From contig JAEWLI010000050.1 in NCBI GenBank assembly GCA_023393375.1, positions 1 through 12,599 on the forward strand: 12,599 bases of DNA. The letters run 5' to 3'. The notes beneath the pieces were generated by a model, which was not told where the DNA came from, made no database searches, and saw only the letters and a program-made list of their open reading frames with translations. This document shows positions 4,422 to 10,372 of the stretch, one piece after another (the first letter of the stretch is position 1; the number at the start of each line of letters is the position of its first letter). This DNA comes from Bacteroidota bacterium. Its GTDB lineage: Bacteria; Bacteroidota; Bacteroidia; Cytophagales; Cyclobacteriaceae. Made by a program: the position numbers and the translations under genes.

Positions 4422-6437
4422 TCATAATTCAAGGTTAATTTCAAAGGCAGTACCCTTTCCAGGCTGAGAATCAATTTCTATATTACCTTTCATATATTTT
4501 ACTCTGGCGTGCACACTGCTTAAACCCACTCCATTATTGTTAACTACCTGAGGGTCAAAACCTTTGCCATTGTCCTCGACTGTAATAGATACGGCATTTT
4601 CAAAAAAGTTACACTGCACAATAATCTGATCGGCATGGGCATGTTTCACCGCATTGTTGATCAACTCCTGGATTATTCTGAAAATCATTAACTTATATTT
4701 CTCCGGCACCTGATTTTCATTACCAAAAACCTGACACAATATTTTTAATTTCTTATTTTCCAAGGGTTTGCAATATGCCACCAAAGCATTTGTAAGCCCT
4801 GACTTTAAGAGCTTTTCGGGCATCAGGTTCCTTGCAATGGACCGTAATTCTTGAATAGAATCGTCCAGAAGGGTTATCACGCTGAGCATCTCCCCATTTA
4901 ACTGATGATTATTCACTGATATACCTGATAATTTCATTTTTATCCCCGACAGCGCACCTCCCAATCCATCATGCAATTCAGAAGCAAGGCGATTCCTTTC
5001 CTGGTGCTGCCCTTCCATAATGCCTTCCATTACTTTTAGTTCCTGGTCTTGCTTTAGCCTGATCAACTGCTCGTCCAAAAGTTTCTTCTCATTTTCTGCA
5101 ACCATTTTTCTGTTTTTCAAAATCAGATAACCGATTATCACCACAGCAATCAGAATAATCAATGTTGCTGCCATGATCAGTAACCATAGCTGACGTTGCT
5201 TCAGAACCAAGGATTGTTGAGCATTTGTATTGGTGAGATCGAGGATTTTTAATTCCTTTAAACCTGATTCATATTTTTGTTCGAGGTCATATACTTTCAG
5301 TTGGATCTCCTTACTGTTGATGCTGTCTTTAAGTGCGGAATGCCTCCGTAATAACCGGAAAGCTTCGTTTATATTTCCCAATTTTTCCTCTGTATTGATC
5401 ATATTGTTCAGGATATTTAACTTATCTGCAGGAGTAAAATACCCTTCATACTTATTATTTAAGGTATAAATGCATTCCTTGGCAAGTTCATAATCTTCCT
5501 GTTCAAAGTAAATATAAAAAGACCTGAGCATAAGATCTGAAGCCAATTTCTTTTCATTTATCTTATCTGCCAGCTCATATCCTGTTTGGTAAAATTCCAA
5601 TGCCGCAGCAGTGTCTTGTTTAAATCCTTCCTCGAATAAGCCTTTGATATTGTAATAATTCACCCAGGCATATACAAGTGGATGATGTTGTAAAACTTCT
5701 TCAGCCTGTTTCAGGCAATATTGCACTTTTTTGCTAACTTCTGGAGTAAACTCTTTTTGATAAATCAAACAATAGGCGATTCTTAGATACACATCGCTCA
5801 TTTCCACCATACGGGGATAATATTTGAAAGTACCAATGGCTTTCTCGTAATAGTCAATCGCACGTGGATAATCTTTCATATTCATGAAAATTAAACCTAT
5901 GCTGTGGTAATTTCGAGCTATTCCTAAGGTATCATTTATCTTTTCTTGTATGGGAATGGCGTGATAAAGCAACATGTTTAAAAACGTATCTTCATCACCT
6001 CTTCGTTGATACAAGGCACCGTGGTTATGCCAGGTTTTTGCCAGTATTTGTTGCGCATAATATGATGTATCCTTTGCAAGAAATTGTTCGGCCTGGATAA
6101 ATTCGTGTTCAGCTTTATCCAGATGATAATATTCCATATAAATTCCCCCAATATAATAATAAGCGATCCCCAGGCCTTTTTGAAAATCGATGCGCTCAGA
6201 CAGATCTTTTATCTGAAGTGCGTATTGCATGGCCTTGGCCGAATCAATATAAATCCAATAATCAGATAGCTCACCCAGCACTTTGATATGATCTTCGGGT
6301 AGGCTGGTAACCAATAATAGCTGTTCCAGACTATCAAGAACGGATTCACGTTGAAATTCCTGAGCATTGGATGATAAGAATGGAATTCCGAGGAAGAATA
6401 TGAAAAAAAATAGTTTGGGAATAATTATCCGCTTCAT
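4422..6437 (-). CDS. TPR-containing sensor histidine kinase, HisKA_3/NarX-like
   Basis: Inner-membrane kinase of 671 aa that should autophosphorylate and pass the phosphate to the regulator encoded divergently. An N-terminal signal sequence (1-25, ending SSNAQ) leads to a periplasmic region of TPR-like helical repeats (about 30-370) with typical signatures such as YYHLDKAEHEFIQAEQFL and MKDYPRAIDYYEKAI. A coiled-coil stretch (about 375-415) runs into a single membrane segment (about 417-441). The cytoplasmic part has a HisKA_3 dimerisation helix with the phosphoacceptor in LASELHDGLGG (His489), the N box ELINNAVKHAH (Asn595), the G1 box DNGKGFDP (Asp622-Gly626) and GVGLSSVHARV followed by GKGTAF as G2. 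All key residues are present, so it should be active. There is no receiver domain, so it is not a hybrid kinase. The periplasmic signal is unknown. Confidence 0.93.
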   Translation of the reverse strand: MKRIIIPKLFFFIFFLGIPFLSSNAQEFQRESVLDSLEQLLLVTSLPEDHIKVLGELSDYWIYIDSAKAMQYALQIKDLSERIDFQKGLGIAYYYIGGIYMEYYHLDKAEHEFIQAEQFLAKDTSYYAQQILAKTWHNHGALYQRRGDEDTFLNMLLYHAIPIQEKINDTLGIARNYHSIGLIFMNMKDYPRAIDYYEKAIGTFKYYPRMVEMSDVYLRIAYCLIYQKEFTPEVSKKVQYCLKQAEEVLQHHPLVYAWVNYYNIKGLFEEGFKQDTAAALEFYQTGYELADKINEKKLASDLMLRSFYIYFEQEDYELAKECIYTLNNKYEGYFTPADKLNILNNMINTEEKLGNINEAFRLLRRHSALKDSINSKEIQLKVYDLEQKYESGLKELKILDLTNTNAQQSLVLKQRQLWLLIMAATLIILIAVVIIGYLILKNRKMVAENEKKLLDEQLIRLKQDQELKVMEGIMEGQHQERNRLASELHDGLGGALSGIKMKLSGISVNNHQLNGEMLSVITLLDDSIQELRSIARNLMPEKLLKSGLTNALVAYCKPLENKKLKILCQVFGNENQVPEKYKLMIFRIIQELINNAVKHAHADQIIVQCNFFENAVSITVEDNGKGFDPQVVNNNGVGLSSVHARVKYMKGNIEIDSQPGKGTAFEINLEL

Positions 6438-6593
6438 AGTTAATTGTAGGACTTCTTGTGCTTTAATAGAACAGAAAAAAATTTAATTTTGAATATATTT
6501 CTAATAGAAAATATTTATATACAGCTCTGATAATTATTATAACCTGCATATTTGTAATAGTAAAGTCACTACGAATTTACTTGAAATAGAAGA

Positions 6594-7271
6594 ATGTTTT
6601 ATGAATCATTAAATAAAAATACAGATTCAGATATGATGGAACAAATGGTAAAGATTGTAATAATTGACGACCATCCTATGGTATTAGAAGGATTAAAAGC
6701 GCTTTTACAGCACCATCAGGATTTTACTATTGTGGGCAGTTTTAATTCTCATGTGCCATTTCTTGAGTTCATCCAAAACAATCATTTTGATGTCATTTTA
6801 ATGGATATTAACCTTCCTGAAATACAAGGCCCTGAATTGTGCCAGAAGGTATTAGCTCAATATCCAAAAGCTAAAATTCTCGCCATTACCAATCATCAGG
6901 AAGCTGAATTCATCGAACAAATGATGAATGCCGGAGCTAAAGGTTATCTGCTAAAAAATGTAAGTGCCGAAGAATTAAACCTGTCCATTCAGTCGGTTCA
7001 AAATGGGAAAATGTATTTGAGTTCTGATATTCAACAAATTATTTTTAATGACAATAAAACGGATCACACAAATATCATTCAACTTACCAGAAGAGAAAAA
7101 GAAGTGTTGAAATTTATAGCTGATGGTCTTACAACGCAGCAAATGGCCGACACACTTTTTATCAGCCCCCTTACCGTAGAAAGTCACCGAAGGAATCTGA
7201 TGCAGAAATTTCAGGTAAATAATTCACCTGCCCTAATCCGTATAGCATTTGAGAAAAAATTGATTGGATGA
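6594..7271 (+). CDS. NarL/LuxR-family response regulator
   Basis: Two-component transcription factor of up to 225 aa. The receiver domain (about 18-140) has the acidic pair Asp25-Asp26, phosphoacceptor Asp71 in LMDINLPEIQG, Thr99 in AITN and Lys121 in LLKN. The LuxR-type helix-turn-helix (about 163-222) begins LTRREKEVLKFIADGLTTQQ, with recognition helix SPLTVESHRRNLMQKF. It is divergent from the TPR kinase, 156 bp away, which marks them as a likely pair. The start is uncertain: ATGs at 6594, 6633, 6636 and 6645 are all in frame, and the receiver fold needs only the last. The 13-17 extra N-terminal residues from 6594 look non-conserved, so a start near 6633-6645 may be correct. Targets are unknown; the linked lipoprotein and barrel genes are candidates only. 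Confidence 0.93.
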   Translation: MFYESLNKNTDSDMMEQMVKIVIIDDHPMVLEGLKALLQHHQDFTIVGSFNSHVPFLEFIQNNHFDVILMDINLPEIQGPELCQKVLAQYPKAKILAITNHQEAEFIEQMMNAGAKGYLLKNVSAEELNLSIQSVQNGKMYLSSDIQQIIFNDNKTDHTNIIQLTRREKEVLKFIADGLTTQQMADTLFISPLTVESHRRNLMQKFQVNNSPALIRIAFEKKLIG

Positions 7272-7324
7272 AATCCTGACCCTTTAAATTGTGAATAAAT
7301 AATTCATGGAATACTAGGAGAAAA

Positions 7325-7345
7325 AATCCCCTGTAAATTGGGATT
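7325..7345. repeat. Short inverted repeat overlapping the -33 box of the lipoprotein gene
   Basis: AATCCC (7325-7330) and GGGATT (7340-7345) are perfect 6-bp arms with a 9-nt centre. The right arm overlaps the TTG (7344-7346) of the promoter downstream. It is a possible regulator site, but the arms are short. Confidence 0.3.
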
Positions 7346-7374
7346 GAAAGAGCCTAACAGCTCACCTATCTTTG
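7344..7374 (+). promoter_or_regulatory. Promoter of the lipoprotein gene at 7410
   Basis: TTG (7344-7346), exactly 20 nt, then TATCTTTG (7367-7374), a full TAnnTTTG match. Transcription should start near 7378, which excludes the in-frame TTG at 7338 as a start codon and supports the ATG at 7410. Confidence 0.72.
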
Positions 7375-7409
7375 GTGGATATTTTTTAACCTTTTTAAAT
7401 TCCACAAAC

Positions 7410-8150
7410 ATGAAATCATTCGATTCAAAAAACGTAAATTCCAGCAATTTGACCAGAACTTTCCTTGTTTTATTATTATTGACAATTTTTGCATGCAAAG
7501 AGTCTGAAGTTGAACCTGTGATACCAGATAATGTGGAACGTATTTCCTTGGTACTGGATTATGAAGCAGGTTTTGGAGGTTATGTTTATCCGGTATATAA
7601 CCCATATGTTTTTTTCCGGGACAATATGGTGGTAAAAGAACCTAAAGTCCCAATCGAGGAGTTGAATTTGGAGGCATTAACCACCGATCAGGCAAGTCGA
7701 TGGGGCACATGGACACAAAGTGGAGAATTATTTAACATCACCTGGTCAAATGGGAGCACATCAGAAAAAAGCACTTCCCAGATACATCCTGCTTATCCAG
7801 CACTAAAAGGTGAAGCATTGAACGGTTATTATGCTTCTTTCGAAGGTGGTGGAAATATCGCATTTGGTGGATCAGTAGGAATTGTGGCACTGAGTAGTTT
7901 TACTTTTACTGCCGATGGCCGTTTTACCAATGAAAAACTAGGTGGTGGAAGCTCCAGTAACAGTGCTGCATTTAATAAACAGAATACAGCAGGCACTTAT
8001 ATTTTGGATGATTATGCGATAGAACTGCTGTACAATAGCGGAGACAGTAAAAAACTATTCTTTTGTTTTTATTCTTCAGCAGAAGACAGACAGTTGGAAC
8101 CAGATGAAATCGTATTTCGTATAGCAGGACGGGCTTATGTAAGCAGATAA
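7410..8150 (+). CDS. Hypothetical lipoprotein
   Basis: Predicted lipoprotein of 246 aa that I do not recognise. After a polar N-region, a hydrophobic stretch (18-28) ends in IFAC with lipidation at Cys29, followed by KESEVEP, an acidic start often seen on Bacteroidetes surface lipoproteins. The mature part looks all-beta: GGYVYPVYNPYVFFRD, WGTWTQSGELFNITW, GGGNIAFGGSVGIV, FTFTADGRFTNEK, a Gly/Ser-rich loop (GGGSSSNS) and GTYILDDYAIELLYNSG. The alternation recalls lipocalin-like or small beta-sandwich proteins, which is only a guess. The ATG at 7410 is preferred over an in-frame TTG at 7338 because a full-match promoter lies between them. It follows the response regulator gene by 138 bp and is convergent with the propeller gene, 13 bp apart with no visible terminator. 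Confidence 0.85.
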   Translation: MKSFDSKNVNSSNLTRTFLVLLLLTIFACKESEVEPVIPDNVERISLVLDYEAGFGGYVYPVYNPYVFFRDNMVVKEPKVPIEELNLEALTTDQASRWGTWTQSGELFNITWSNGSTSEKSTSQIHPAYPALKGEALNGYYASFEGGGNIAFGGSVGIVALSSFTFTADGRFTNEKLGGGSSSNSAAFNKQNTAGTYILDDYAIELLYNSGDSKKLFFCFYSSAEDRQLEPDEIVFRIAGRAYVSR

Positions 8151-8163
8151 ATTGCTAAACTAC

Positions 8164-9096
8164 CTACCGCCATAACATAATTTCGGTGCATTGCTCAATA
8201 AATTTTTCACCCTTAGGAATTACAGGTCTTACCAGATTGGAATCGTCTGAGTCCACTTGATAAGTGTTGCCATCGGCAGGGATAATTTTTAGGTTCCATT
8301 TACCTTTAGAGAATACACCGGGATAGAAGTCGGTTCCAACCAATAAATGACGTCCATCGGGTGAAAATACTGCTTCCCGTTCTTTATGGTTACTCTCGGT
8401 GATTTGTTTGAGATCACTACCATCGATGTTCATCAAATAAAGATGATTCCCTATTTTTAAAGATAATCTTTCCCCATCAAAACTGGCATGGAGGTTTCCC
8501 CATAGTTCGTAATCCATTTCTTTAATATGTTCAATATCATTATAAGGCGGATCAGTGCGCAATATATGTTGTTGATGTGTAAATACAAGGACATTGCCCG
8601 GAAGCCACAACACCTCGGCAAATTGATTGATTTTCTCACCGTTTACTCCCTCAAGATGATGCAAGACTTCACCTTCTGTATTTACAATTACAATACCTTC
8701 AGCACGTGTAGGCTTTATTGCAATTAGAGAATTGTCTGGAGATAAGATCCCGATATTGTCTCTTTCACCATCCAGCGGAAAATATTCAAATTGGCTGATA
8801 ATATTTCCATCTTCCGCGTGTGATAAGGTGTATTGAGTAACATCAGTTCTTCCTGGAATAAATTTGCTGGTAAGTAATATTTTACCATCTCTGCTCACAT
8901 CCCATCCATTCAAATCGTTGGTGTGTTCAAAAAAAGTGAATTTCTGATCCGTACCCAGATCGTATCCAAATATATGTCCCGCCCATTCATAATATAATGT
9001 GCCGGATATTTGAGAACCTTTTGGACTTTCTTGCTCTTTGGAGCAGGTATAAAAACAGCTCGCAATCAATATAAAAATGAAGATTTTAATTTTCAT
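8164..9096 (-). CDS. TolB/PD40-like beta-propeller lipoprotein
   Basis: Exported protein of 310 aa, probably a lipoprotein. The N-terminus MKIKIFIFILIASC has a fitting lipobox at Cys14 (IASC), with Cys18 as a second possibility. The rest shows PD40/WD40-like blades as in TolB: DLNGWDVSRDGKILLTS, IGILSPDNSLIAI, HASFDGERLSLKI with YLMNIDGSDLKQIT, and REAVFSPDGRHLLVG. Repeated SPDG/SFDG turns and IDGSDLKQIT are characteristic. About six blades can be guessed. Such proteins bind partners or peptides in the periplasm or at the surface; no enzymatic motif is visible and the partner is unknown. A near-perfect promoter lies 30 bp upstream. It is convergent with the lipoprotein gene and divergent from fecR. 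It sits where an ECF sigma gene would normally precede fecR, but it is unrelated to sigma factors. Confidence 0.87.
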   Translation of the reverse strand: MKIKIFIFILIASCFYTCSKEQESPKGSQISGTLYYEWAGHIFGYDLGTDQKFTFFEHTNDLNGWDVSRDGKILLTSKFIPGRTDVTQYTLSHAEDGNIISQFEYFPLDGERDNIGILSPDNSLIAIKPTRAEGIVIVNTEGEVLHHLEGVNGEKINQFAEVLWLPGNVLVFTHQQHILRTDPPYNDIEHIKEMDYELWGNLHASFDGERLSLKIGNHLYLMNIDGSDLKQITESNHKEREAVFSPDGRHLLVGTDFYPGVFSKGKWNLKIIPADGNTYQVDSDDSNLVRPVIPKGEKFIEQCTEIMLWR

Positions 9097-9125
9097 GATT
9101 TAAATATTAGTTTAAAAAATAAGGA

Positions 9126-9156
9126 CAAAAATAATGAGGTCTAAGACGTAAGGCAA
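9126..9156 (-). promoter_or_regulatory. Promoter of the beta-propeller lipoprotein gene
   Basis: On the minus strand TTG (9156-9154), exactly 20 nt, then TATTTTTG (9133-9126), a full TAnnTTTG match. Predicted leader is about 25 nt to the ATG at 9096. Confidence 0.72.
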
Positions 9157-9340
9157 TCCATGAAAACAAGGATTTTTAATATGATATCATACAAAATGGG
9201 AGATATGGGATAGGCAGATAGTTCTTAAACCAGGAGATTATAATTGGTGAAATTACATTTATTTGAATATGAATAACTTGTCAAACTTAACTTAAAATGA
9301 AAAAAATATTTTTTCTGTTTAGGGTATGACCATGAATTTT

Positions 9341-9363
9341 TGTCTCTACTATAAACAGAGATA
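9341..9363 (+). promoter_or_regulatory. Small hairpin just before the fecR start codon
   Basis: TGTCTCT (9341-9347) can pair with AGAGATA (9357-9363) including one G-T pair, around a 9-nt loop, ending 4 bp before the ATG at 9368. It may affect initiation or be an operator half-site pair. No TAnnTTTG promoter with a properly spaced TTG is seen in the 271 bp upstream of fecR, unlike the neighbouring genes. Confidence 0.3.
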
Positions 9364-9367
9364 AAAA

Positions 9368-10336
9368 ATGGAACTTGACTGGGGCATTATCATTAGAAAA
9401 CTGAAAAACGAAGCTACTGCCGAAGATCTTAAGCAACTGGAGATATGGCTGACAAACCCTGAGAATAAAGCACAATACCAAAAGCTTAAAAAAATATGGG
9501 ATCGGACCGGTAAATTACAAGAGCTCTACCAACCCAACTTTGACGAAGCTTGGGGAAATATAACAGCGAAACTGGATGGTAATCATGTTGCAAAAACACG
9601 CTTCTTTCCTGGGTATAATTGGATAACTAAAGTAGCTGCCACCTTGCTGATCCTCGTGTCGGTGGTTTTCGTAATATATCGTTACGCTGGTTTTGATAAT
9701 ACCTCAACATCAAGAAATAGGCTGGTATTCTCAACTACTAATTCTACTGACTCCATGATGCTCGCTGATGGCACCATGATTTGGCTCAACAACCACTCTT
9801 CGATACGCTTCCCGAAACAATTTGGCAACGAACGAATCGTAGAACTTATCGGTGAGGCATATTTTGAGGTAGCAAAAGATACCGCGCACCCGTTTGTGGT
9901 AGTTACTGACAAGACAGCTACTAGGGTATTGGGAACTTCGTTCAACATCAATACAAAAGATGACAATCAGCATATCACTGTGTTTTCTGGGAAAGTGGCT
10001 TTCTCAGATCCCGCAAATAATGAGACGGTGATTCTGGTAAAAGGTGAGCGTGCAGATATGTTAGAGGGCAAGCCGCACAAATCTGCACATGGTGATCATA
10101 ACTTATTGGCATGGAAAACAGGTTTACTAGTGTTCGAAAACACACCAATGAAGCAGGTTGTTGCCACCCTTTCTAATTTTTATCAAACCCAAATCCAGTT
10201 GAGCGATCAGCTTAAAGGAGCTTCCCTGACAGCCAGTTTTTACCGACAGGATGTTCAGGAAGCACTTGAAGTAATATCGATTACACTCGACTTAAATATA
10301 GAAAAAAACGACGTCGGATTTATTTTAAAACCTTAG
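9368..10336 (+). CDS. FecR-family anti-sigma factor with DUF4974-type C-terminus
   Basis: Inner-membrane regulator of 322 aa that in this family holds an ECF sigma factor on the cytoplasmic side and receives a signal from a TonB-dependent receptor on the periplasmic side. The N-terminal cytoplasmic part (1-84) is helical, with LKNEATAEDLKQLEIWL and a conserved-type WDRTGKL segment. One membrane helix spans about 86-104 (ITKVAATLLILVSVVFVIY). The FecR domain (about 115-212) shows LADGTMIWLNNHSSIRFP, LIGEAYFEVAKD and HPFVVVTDKTATRVLGTSFN. The C-terminal domain (about 258-320) fits DUF4974, with TPMKQVVATLSNFY and LTASFYRQDVQEALEVI. Length is typical. The receptor gene follows 36 bp later on the same strand, so they are probably co-transcribed. 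No sigma factor gene lies upstream in this window, which departs from the usual sigma-fecR-receptor order. Confidence 0.93.
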   Translation: MELDWGIIIRKLKNEATAEDLKQLEIWLTNPENKAQYQKLKKIWDRTGKLQELYQPNFDEAWGNITAKLDGNHVAKTRFFPGYNWITKVAATLLILVSVVFVIYRYAGFDNTSTSRNRLVFSTTNSTDSMMLADGTMIWLNNHSSIRFPKQFGNERIVELIGEAYFEVAKDTAHPFVVVTDKTATRVLGTSFNINTKDDNQHITVFSGKVAFSDPANNETVILVKGERADMLEGKPHKSAHGDHNLLAWKTGLLVFENTPMKQVVATLSNFYQTQIQLSDQLKGASLTASFYRQDVQEALEVISITLDLNIEKNDVGFILKP

Positions 10337-10372
10337 CATCTTATCACACATTAATTAACCGTTTAATCAACA

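Noticed and set aside
5230..5469. 79-aa plus-strand frame inside the kinase gene
   Set aside because: It is antisense to the complete kinase coding sequence and shows no domain or promoter.
6484..6491. TAATTTTG as promoter for the response regulator
   Set aside because: The -7 box matches, but the nearest upstream TTG is 25 nt away, too far for this promoter type.
7338..7409. TTG start at 7338 for the lipoprotein gene
   Set aside because: It lies upstream of a full-match promoter at 7344-7374 and would place a long polar leader before the lipoprotein signal peptide.
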